This document shows, piece by piece, positions 8,206-13,628 of a stretch of DNA of 64,000 nt. The DNA is taken from the NCBI RefSeq assembly GCF_037969765.1, contig NZ_CP150207.1, forward strand, positions 3,961,001-4,025,000, in the 5' to 3' direction. The notes below the pieces were generated by a model that saw only the letters and a program-made list of their open reading frames with translations, was not told the DNA's origin and made no database searches. The DNA comes from Paenibacillus sp. FSL W8-0186 (GTDB lineage Bacteria > Bacillota > Bacilli > Paenibacillales > Paenibacillaceae). The translations under genes and the position numbers were made by a program. How positions within the stretch are numbered: the first letter of the stretch is position 1; every line of letters begins with the position of its first letter.

Positions 8206-9669
8206 TTATTGCACGTAGAACGTGCCGAAAATTTGTTCCATCACATCAGTGTCGTCCGCCTGCCAGGTCAGGAATACCTGATCATCCTCTGGCCGCATGA
8301 CTGCGCCGTCCCCGTAAAATCTCGGATCCAGCGTCACGTCGTAGCCGGTAGCCTCGATGACCCCCTCCGCAGCCAAAGACTGCAAATACTGCCTGCCTGC
8401 GCTAATCAGCGCCTGACGGCCTTCCTCAGTATTGTTGACCTTGCCGATGTAATGATCCTCCGCCTGACGCTGCAGATCAGCATTAATCTGGTCAATAACG
8501 CGGATTTTGCGGATTTTCTTCCAGCCCTTGTTCTGGCCCTGCTGCAAGGTAATCAAGCTGTTCACCCCGCGCAGCACCTTGACCCGGCGGCCGTCATGCA
8601 CTAGCAGGAATACGCCGTTGTGTACCGCCTGCTCCTGTTCCGAGCGCGTCCAGCGGCGGGTCACGTCCTCAAATGGCGACGCGGCATACGTCGTGGACTC
8701 TCTTAATGCCTGTCCAGCAATCAATCCGGCGACCCAGGAAGCGACCTGTGCGGAGGAATACGATTTTCCGTTCAATACAGCCCCCGTCCCTACGTTGATG
8801 ACTCCTTCAAAATCCGCTGCAACACTGCGAGCAATTGCTTTATTCACGGCATCTGCTCCCGTATCCTCTGCGAATGTTCCGCCGAGCGCGGCCATAATGC
8901 CTTTGCCCTCGCTGCGCACCCGTTTGATCCAGGCGACAAGGCTTGTGCGCAGCGCCGCGTCCGTAACCCCGTCGAGCGTTAACACATGGAAATCCTGCGT
9001 CTCAAAAGCTTCCGTAGCCGCGATATAATCCGCGTTCGTAATCCCTGAAATTCCGCTGGCTCCCCCTTCAAAAGTCACGCCGGACACGTTGGCGAGCTCG
9101 CCGTCAGACAGCTTCTCCGCCACGATCCACTTATTCCCCGCATCCTCATTGATTGCAGCAACAGCAGCATCCACATCGCCATTGCCCAGCGTGATCGTGC
9201 GGAGCAGCGCGTTGCCTTCATAGAGCTTGAGCTCCTTTACGTCCGGCACGGCCAGGTTCGGTTGAATTGTCACCTTAAAAGCATTGCCGCGTTGGCCGCT
9301 GTATTTGGCGCTTAGCTTCAATACCTCTTCAGGACTCGCTTCACCGTTCTTCAGCACAAGCTCGGCCGGCGCAGCAGAGCTGTCCGCAATCCGGTAGGCC
9401 AGCAGCTTCTTTGCGCCGCCAAGCAAGGAAAAGTACAGCGTCGTATAGGCCGTTGCCCCGCCGGATTCGTCGGTTGAAAACAGCTCTTTGATGGCATTCT
9501 CGCTCGTTACCTCCACAAATTGGCCGATCGGCCCCCAATGCGCCTTGACCGGAGCGACCACCACGCCGCGCGCGCCCGGCGCAATCGCTGACCCCGCCGC
9601 ACTTACAAAGTTCATGAACAGCCCCGGCAATACCGGCTGACTCGTCAAATTCCAATTTCCTGCTGCCAT
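8206..9669 (-). CDS. xkdK: Contractile tail sheath protein (XkdK-like)
   Basis: A 487-residue protein of the XkdK sheath family. It has an N-terminal segment with GLFMNFVSAAGSAIAPGARG, an inserted variable domain (about residues 90-220), the conserved FxxLTLDG and WIKRVRSEGKGIMAALG patterns in the middle, and a C-terminal domain rich in sheath motifs (RGVNSLITLQQGQNKGWKKI and ADLQRQAEDHYIGK). Length is normal. A sheath gene means the particle is contractile (myovirus-like). It is the third annotated gene of the tail operon, after the tail-completion and Ala-rich genes. Confidence 0.95.
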   Translation of the reverse strand: MAAGNWNLTSQPVLPGLFMNFVSAAGSAIAPGARGVVVAPVKAHWGPIGQFVEVTSENAIKELFSTDESGGATAYTTLYFSLLGGAKKLLAYRIADSSAAPAELVLKNGEASPEEVLKLSAKYSGQRGNAFKVTIQPNLAVPDVKELKLYEGNALLRTITLGNGDVDAAVAAINEDAGNKWIVAEKLSDGELANVSGVTFEGGASGISGITNADYIAATEAFETQDFHVLTLDGVTDAALRTSLVAWIKRVRSEGKGIMAALGGTFAEDTGADAVNKAIARSVAADFEGVINVGTGAVLNGKSYSSAQVASWVAGLIAGQALRESTTYAASPFEDVTRRWTRSEQEQAVHNGVFLLVHDGRRVKVLRGVNSLITLQQGQNKGWKKIRKIRVIDQINADLQRQAEDHYIGKVNNTEEGRQALISAGRQYLQSLAAEGVIEATGYDVTLDPRFYGDGAVMRPEDDQVFLTWQADDTDVMEQIFGTFYVQ

Positions 9670-9671
9670 AT

Positions 9672-9971
9672 TTACTTCACCTTCCTATTCAAAAATAGTT
9701 GTACCTGCTTCTTTGCTTCCTGAACTGTCAAGCTGCCGCCAGGCAGCGAATGATATGCACCCGCCAATACCTCCGGCTTAACGCCCATCAACGCTTCCGA
9801 CTGCTGCATAATTTCATCAAGCGGATACATTGGCTCGGCAGCCTCAGATGCATTGACAGCTTTCGCAGCTTTGGTTACCTTACTCGCATGAGCTGCCTCG
9901 GCTGCTTGAACCGCTTGCGTGGCTTTAGCTGCTTCGGCTACCGTTTGAGCTGCTTTCTTTTTTTGTGCCAT
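9672..9971 (-). CDS. Small Ala-rich phage protein of unknown role
   Basis: A 99-residue protein. About the first 50 residues form a low-complexity Ala/Lys/Glu-rich helix with AKATQAVQAAEAAHASKV. The second half (LDEIMQQSEALMGVKPEVLAGAYHSL) is a compact helical domain ending in VKxxVQLFLNRKVK. Similar short proteins appear before sheath genes in PBSX-like elements of Bacillales. It may help sheath or terminator assembly, but I do not recognise a function. It is 2 bases upstream of the sheath gene and 11 bases after the preceding gene, so it is certainly co-transcribed. Confidence 0.7.
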   Translation of the reverse strand: MAQKKKAAQTVAEAAKATQAVQAAEAAHASKVTKAAKAVNASEAAEPMYPLDEIMQQSEALMGVKPEVLAGAYHSLPGGSLTVQEAKKQVQLFLNRKVK

Positions 9972-9982
9972 TGCTTTTCACC

Positions 9983-10822
9983 TCAAATTGATGTTCGTTT
10001 GTGTTGAATAAACTGCATCAGTGCCCCCTCGTCCACAGCGCTCGTGATGCGCCGGCTGAACGTCACCGACAGCTGTCCCTCCGTTACTCCGTTCGCATTC
10101 CAATTCACCTTCGGCTCTAGGACGGTCAAATACGTTTTAGTGCCAGGCTGTAGCGGAATCTTCACTGCTTTTCCCAAGCCTTCAATCAGGGCAAGAACTG
10201 CCAGATGCTCTTGATCTGCATCCGTCCCGGCGATAAATGCGGTGAACTTTTTCCGCAGCTCCCAAGACGTTTTTCCATGCGGTGTCGATTCCATGTCGAC
10301 AATCCGCCACATGACTGCGGGCGGCTCGTAACCTAACGGCCAGCTGCCGTTATGTACCTGCCAATCCGGGCCCAGCACAAGCTGCGTCCATGTCTGGATC
10401 GCATTAAGCCATGGGTCACTGCTGATTTGTACCGTTCGGCTTAATGGTTGCGGCACCATCAAGGCGAACCGCAGACCTCGTTTCACGGCATCCCTGGCTT
10501 CATCCGGCGTATCCGGCCCGATGTTTCCCTCGAATACACAAAGGAACCTTTCCCCTGTCCCAGCCCTCAGCAGCTGCTTGTCCAGCGCTTTAACCGTTTC
10601 CTCACTCAACCCATCCAATCCGGCCGGACTTAAGCGGGGCACGTAAAGCCACAGCTCGATGATTTGCCTCAACCCGGACCAGGCACCGTTTGCTTCCACC
10701 TCGCCCTGCAAATACAACGCGCAAGGCAGTAAAGCTTCTTCCCCAATCCCGTCAGGAGAGCTGTAGACCGCATTCAGTCCGGGCACCGCCTCCAGCAGCT
10801 GGGCTGTTACCGCACTTCTCAT
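9983..10822 (-). CDS. Tail completion / terminator-like protein with two similar halves
   Basis: A 279-residue protein at the head of the tail operon. I chose the ATG at 10822 (MRSAVTAQLLEAVPG), because it overlaps the stop of an upstream leader frame as ATGA; an ATG four codons earlier lacks a ribosome-binding site. Two halves show the same layout: a strand with LPCALYLQ or PPAVMWRI, then Arg-rich strands, then a helix, then a final strand ending in GLRFALMV or GQLSVTFSRRI. This fits two fused copies of a small tail terminator fold. The terminator normally caps the tube end, where a head would join. Function is inferred from position and fold pattern. Confidence 0.6.
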   Translation of the reverse strand: MRSAVTAQLLEAVPGLNAVYSSPDGIGEEALLPCALYLQGEVEANGAWSGLRQIIELWLYVPRLSPAGLDGLSEETVKALDKQLLRAGTGERFLCVFEGNIGPDTPDEARDAVKRGLRFALMVPQPLSRTVQISSDPWLNAIQTWTQLVLGPDWQVHNGSWPLGYEPPAVMWRIVDMESTPHGKTSWELRKKFTAFIAGTDADQEHLAVLALIEGLGKAVKIPLQPGTKTYLTVLEPKVNWNANGVTEGQLSVTFSRRITSAVDEGALMQFIQHKRTSI

Positions 10823-10872
10823 AAAGCACACCATTCCCGCATCTCGAATTTACCTGCTCCAACATTGCGCAA
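10819..10872 (-). CDS. Leader ORF (17 aa) coupled to the first tail gene
   Basis: A TTG-started frame of 17 codons (MRNVGAGKFEMREWCAL) with a strong GGAGGTGAT site (10877-10885) eight bases upstream of the TTG. Its stop overlaps the ATG of the next gene as ATGA. Translation of the leader would feed ribosomes to the tail completion gene, which has no good site of its own. An alternative is that it is only a translational enhancer with no functional peptide. Confidence 0.5.
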   Translation of the reverse strand: MRNVGAGKFEMREWCAL

Positions 10873-10928
10873 TGGTATCACCTCCCCCCTTTAGGCTGCC
10901 GCCTCGCTTCCGTGGACTCAAAGAACGG

Positions 10929-10952
10929 CAAAAACCGCTGACTCGTCAGCGG
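10929..10952 (-). terminator. Rho-independent terminator upstream of the tail operon
   Basis: An 8-bp GC-rich stem (CCGCTGAC / GTCAGCGG, 10935-10952) followed on the minus strand by TTTTTG. It ends transcripts of the small 47-codon gene before the tail operon starts, so the operon needs its own promoter or an activator that passes this point. Confidence 0.75.
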
Positions 10953-10965
10953 CTTTCGTCCCTCT

Positions 10966-11109
10966 CTATTCATTTCCACAATACAAATTTAACACGTCTA
11001 AAGTACAGCGCACGGACATCCCCTGGTCATAAACCGGACATCTGGCGGACAGCCCATCGAACAGCGTCTGAACCCGGTCTTTACATGGACTTAGCTTCTG
11101 AAGTAACAT
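10966..11109 (-). CDS. Small Cys-containing protein (47 aa), unknown
   Basis: A 47-codon frame from ATG at 11109. It contains four cysteines (C9, C24, C35, C44), and the segments DRVQTLFDGLSARCPVYDQG and VRCTLDVLNLYCGNE read like a folded small protein rather than random sequence. It has a weak ribosome-binding site, an in-frame stop directly before the ATG, and a clean terminator (10929-10952) behind it. It may be an intact small phage protein or the end of a longer gene truncated at its start. No function recognised. Confidence 0.45.
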   Translation of the reverse strand: MLLQKLSPCKDRVQTLFDGLSARCPVYDQGMSVRCTLDVLNLYCGNE

Positions 11110-11144
11110 TTATGAAAATTACATTTCTGTTTCTAGATATTGCT

Positions 11145-11288
11145 TTAGGTTTTTTTTATAACCTCATAGCTATATTCTTGTGCTTCTTCTCGGAAACTTT
11201 GAATTAGAAGTGCTGCGTATCCAGTTGCGTATGCTGTGGCAAAAGATACACCAGTAATCGGTTCCTTCCCTTTAACAGACAACTTCAT
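11145..11288 (-). pseudogene. Remnant of a subtilisin-like (S8) protease C-terminus
   Basis: A short frame whose end reads ITGVSFATAYATGYAALL, close to the subtilase active-site block GTSxATPxVxGxAALL that holds the catalytic Ser. The usual upstream D and H blocks are absent, and the upstream sequence runs straight into the terminator of the late regulator. I therefore read it as the 3' end of a deleted protease gene, left where head genes lie in complete PBSX-like prophages. A short functional peptide cannot be excluded. Confidence 0.45.
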
Positions 11289-11314
11289 AATTTGGAAGGA
11301 TTTCCTATTATAAA

Positions 11315-11337
11315 TAAAAAAGCCGGCATCAGCCGAC
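11315..11337 (-). terminator. Terminator overlapping the end of the late regulator
   Basis: On the minus strand GTCGGC, TGAT and GCCGGC form a stem with one G-U pair, followed by a run of Ts. The stem begins at the regulator stop codon, so the regulator is a single-gene transcript. Confidence 0.75.
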
Positions 11338-11826
11338 TCCATGCACAGATAAGGTTGCTGTCCTCTCCTCTGGTTCCACAAGGACTTCAAGTTTCATAGC
11401 TATGGCGAGCAGCTTGAGCGCGCTGGCTTTGATGCGCCGATACGTCCGGTCGCTAATGCCCATTTCCCCGCAGCTGATAAAGTCGTATTCGCGCTCGCCC
11501 GCCAAATAACTGCGTTCAATGACTTCACGCTGCATAACGGTAAGCCCGCCCATGGCCTGATCCAGCAGCTCCGATTTTCTCCGCAGCTCAGCCTCCCGGT
11601 CGATATTGCGCAGCGCGACCTGCTCGGTCGGCTTGTGAATGGCATGTGTAGCCCCGTGATATCTCTGTGAATAGCTGTGCGTTACACTCGCCAGTTCGCG
11701 AATATAGCCAATCTGCCGATACTGCCGCACTTCTTCAAGAAACCCGATGACCGCTGCCCGGGTTGCGGCCTCATCCACCGGCAAACTATGAAAAATCGTA
11801 AATGAATTCATTTGTCGCTTGCTCAT
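11329..11826 (-). CDS. Late-gene activator, sigma-like / ArpU-Xpf type
   Basis: A 165-residue protein with a helical N-terminal half and a C-terminal sigma region-4-like helix-turn-helix: LTVMQREVIERSYLA, then CGEMGISDRTYRRIKASALKLL. This is the layout of Xpf of PBSX and ArpU-type regulators that turn on late tail and lysis genes. The start chosen is ATG at 11826 with GGAGGG at 11834-11839; an ATG eight codons upstream contains that site. It is driven by a consensus promoter (12030-12058) that holds a repressor palindrome. It is transcribed alone, and the tail operon follows after 0.5 kb. Confidence 0.8.
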   Translation of the reverse strand: MSKRQMNSFTIFHSLPVDEAATRAAVIGFLEEVRQYRQIGYIRELASVTHSYSQRYHGATHAIHKPTEQVALRNIDREAELRRKSELLDQAMGGLTVMQREVIERSYLAGEREYDFISCGEMGISDRTYRRIKASALKLLAIAMKLEVLVEPEERTATLSVHGVG

Positions 11827-11944
11827 TGTAAATCCCTCCATGAAATTCATTATTCAGCGTTTTCATTGCCAATACGGCAACATAAACACTGTACACTTAC
11901 AAAGCAACAGCCCTTGTTTTCTTAAACAAATTACGTTAAAAGTG

Positions 11945-11973
11945 TTGATTTGCCCCTTCAATCAAGGTAAAAT
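11945..11973 (+). promoter_or_regulatory. Possible plus-strand promoter for the XRE repressor
   Basis: TTGATT, a 17-base spacer and TAAAAT point towards the repressor gene at 12150. The resulting leader would cross all three repressor palindromes, which would allow autoregulation. This is a weak match; other promoters closer to the gene are possible. Confidence 0.35.
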
Positions 11974-12003
11974 ACATATAGAACGTTTTAATTCATTCAC
12001 CAA

Positions 12004-12020
12004 ATTACCGATTCGGTAAT
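12004..12020. promoter_or_regulatory. Repressor operator 1 (ATTACC-N5-GGTAAT)
   Basis: A perfect 6-bp inverted repeat, ATTACCGATTCGGTAAT. It is centred 33 bp, about three helical turns, from operator 2 and lies just downstream of the start site of the late-regulator promoter. Probable binding site of the divergent XRE repressor. Confidence 0.75.
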
Positions 12021-12029
12021 GATAACCCG

Positions 12030-12058
12030 ATTATATATTACCATTTTGGTAATGTCAA
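12030..12058 (-). promoter_or_regulatory. Consensus sigma-A promoter of the late regulator with operator in the spacer
   Basis: On the minus strand TTGACA (12053-12058), a 17-base spacer and TATAAT (12030-12035) match consensus exactly. The spacer is almost entirely filled by operator 2 (ATTACCATTTTGGTAAT at 12037-12053). A strong promoter under tight repression is expected for a lethal, inducible particle. Confidence 0.88.
12037..12053. promoter_or_regulatory. Repressor operator 2 (within the promoter spacer)
   Basis: A perfect ATTACC-N5-GGTAAT palindrome between the -35 and -10 boxes of the late-regulator promoter. Same half-sites as operator 1. Confidence 0.8.
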
Positions 12059-12091
12059 CATCTTACATCATTCATTTCATTCAAATATTTC

Positions 12092-12108
12092 TATGCCATT
12101 ATGGTAAT
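12092..12108. promoter_or_regulatory. Repressor operator 3 (imperfect)
   Basis: One good half-site GGTAAT (12103-12108) with a degenerate partner TATGCC at the right spacing. It lies 42 bp before the repressor start, so it could serve autoregulation. Confidence 0.5.
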
Positions 12109-12149
12109 GGTGAGTTATTAGCAGAGTTCAAACAAAAGAGGGAGTGTCT

Positions 12150-12503
12150 ATGCATACACTGGGCGATCGGATCAAACATCTTCGAGAACTGAAAAACTTA
12201 ACCCAAAAAGACCTCGCATCTAGAGCAGGCTTAACGACTGTTCAGTTGTCGAGATATGAGACGAACGACCGGAAGCCAGACCCCGAATCGTTAAGAAGGA
12301 TTGTCGATGCCCTGGACACCAACGGGGATTATTTGCTGGGGCGTACTTCCGATCCTTCGCCAACGGAGGAAATGCAGGCGAGCATGTCCTTTTACGGCGG
12401 ACCGGAAGCTTACACGGCGGATGAAATCGCTATGATGGAGGCCGCATTGAAGGCTTACCGCGAGCAGAAGAAAAAGCTTCTGGACAACCAATCCAATAAT
12501 TAA
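12150..12503 (+). CDS. XRE-family repressor (ImmR-like)
   Basis: A 117-residue protein with a Cro/CI helix-turn-helix in the first 65 residues (IKHLRELKNLTQKDLASRAG then TTVQLSRYETNDRKPDPE). It has a linker and a short helical C-terminus, as in the ImmR repressor of ICEBs1. I use ATG at 12150 with GAGGGAG upstream; a GTG two codons earlier overlaps that site. It stands divergent to the late regulator and next to an ImmA-type protease gene. The likely role is to keep the tail locus silent by binding the ATTACC-N5-GGTAAT palindromes. Confidence 0.85.
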   Translation: MHTLGDRIKHLRELKNLTQKDLASRAGLTTVQLSRYETNDRKPDPESLRRIVDALDTNGDYLLGRTSDPSPTEEMQASMSFYGGPEAYTADEIAMMEAALKAYREQKKKLLDNQSNN

Positions 12504-12547
12504 CTATAATGAAGGCAATGCCCTGCAATCTCATTTATTCTCATTCG

Positions 12548-12571
12548 GGTCCTTAACCAGGACCTTTATTT
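12548..12571 (+). terminator. Short terminator after the repressor gene
   Basis: GGTCC, a 7-base loop, GGACC and TTTATTT. A weak stem that would partly separate repressor from protease transcription. Confidence 0.5.
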
Positions 12572-12583
12572 GCACCCTCATAC

Positions 12584-12597
12584 CGAACATACATTCC
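12584..12597. promoter_or_regulatory. LexA (DinR)-like box before the ImmA gene
   Basis: CGAACATACATTCC resembles the Bacillus SOS box CGAACRNRYGTTCG with two mismatches near the right end. Its place 18 bases before the protease start would couple protease synthesis to DNA damage. Confidence 0.5.
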
Positions 12598-12614
12598 CAT
12601 AAGAGGTGATCTCC

Positions 12615-13208
12615 ATGTTATTTTGTTATTATCAAGAGACCCATCTGGAGCATTGGATTAACGCAAAATATCGAAGCAGCGGCCTGCTTGATGCCGAGCA
12701 GCATGATATCGAGCGGATTGCGGAAGCTTTTGACATAGAACTCATATATGCAGACTGCCCCTCTTTTTCGGATAACGAGGAACGGGTCATATTCCTGAAT
12801 AAACATACCCATGATGTGATGGCCCGGGTCATTTTCTTCCATGAATTGTGCCATGTCCTGAGGCATGCAGGTGATCAACGCGTCATGCCCAGCCTATTCA
12901 AGGATGCCCAGGAAGCGGAGGCGGATCAATTTGTGCTGTATGCAGCCGTCCCTTTCTACATGTTCGAGAAATTGCCCATTCCGGATCAGCGGAGCGAAGC
13001 CATCCCTTTCATCGCTGAAGTATTCCATATTCCGCTTGAGCTGGCCGAGCAGCGGCTCGATCAAATTCAGCGGCGCGTCCTGCACGGCAGCTTGATGGCA
13101 GCGGCCCAGGAGGCTGAAAGGAGACAGAAGGAGAACGTGGTCAAATGGTCGCCAGAAACACAGCGGATTCTTTCCCAGCTGGAGAAGCAGCTTTGGGAGA
13201 AGGGGTGA
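12615..13208 (+). CDS. ImmA/IrrE-type metalloprotease
   Basis: A 197-residue protein of the ImmA/IrrE family (DUF955). The zinc motif HELCH lies at residues 76-80, followed by a downstream acidic residue region (DAQEAEADQFVLYAA) that supplies the third ligand. These enzymes cut a neighbouring XRE repressor after DNA damage, releasing a mobile element or prophage. The start is ATG at 12615 with AAGAGGTGAT upstream; a GTG three codons earlier is the SD region itself. Its 3' end is 4 bases from the next gene, with which it forms an operon. Confidence 0.85.
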   Translation: MLFCYYQETHLEHWINAKYRSSGLLDAEQHDIERIAEAFDIELIYADCPSFSDNEERVIFLNKHTHDVMARVIFFHELCHVLRHAGDQRVMPSLFKDAQEAEADQFVLYAAVPFYMFEKLPIPDQRSEAIPFIAEVFHIPLELAEQRLDQIQRRVLHGSLMAAAQEAERRQKENVVKWSPETQRILSQLEKQLWEKG

Positions 13209-13212
13209 AGAT

Positions 13213-13539
13213 ATGCGGATAAGAGCATTTTGCGATTTCTATAACGAAGCTTATAGGCCTTTGCAGCTTGTGATCAAGTGTGAGCCGGGCGAGCTGGACT
13301 GGACGAAGACATTATACATATCCCTGCCCTCTCCCCTCGAGCCGCTGGAGGCCGAGGATTACGGCGATGAACGAGGCGTGTCCGTGTTAATGGACGATCT
13401 GGTGAACCAGGCAGATGACGACAGCCTCCTTGGTATTTTGCTCCCGCAAATCTACGGGCGCCACGGAGAGACATTTGAACTGCTCATTGTCCAAATGGAT
13501 GACGTCGAGGAAATCCTTCAATTGGACAGGTATTACTGA
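13213..13539 (+). CDS. Small acidic protein of unknown function
   Basis: A 108-residue acidic protein (YNEAYRPLQLVIKCEPGELD at the start, VQMDDVEEILQLDRYY at the end). It has no signal peptide or membrane segment and no motif I recognise. It lies 4 bases after the ImmA-like protease gene with a GGGGTGAAG site, so it is co-transcribed. It could modulate the protease or the repressor, but this is only an inference from position. Confidence 0.65.
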   Translation: MRIRAFCDFYNEAYRPLQLVIKCEPGELDWTKTLYISLPSPLEPLEAEDYGDERGVSVLMDDLVNQADDDSLLGILLPQIYGRHGETFELLIVQMDDVEEILQLDRYY

Positions 13540-13560
13540 ACAGACTTTCATAACAAAGCT

Positions 13561-13594
13561 GCTAAAGAGCTCCGGTTCACCGGAGCCCCTTAGC
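13561..13594. terminator. Hairpin between convergent genes
   Basis: GCTCCGG-TTCA-CCGGAGC with an outer GCTAA/TTAGC stem, between the plus-strand immunity genes and the minus-strand rhamnosidase. Probably acts in both directions. Confidence 0.6.
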
Positions 13595-13628
13595 AATACA
13601 TTCTAGAAGGGTCAATAATCGCCCTTTC

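Noticed and set aside
7294..8604. A long plus-strand open frame opposite the tail chaperone and tube genes
   Set aside because: It has no ribosome-binding site or family pattern and is antisense to well-recognised tail genes; the high GC content keeps the frame open.
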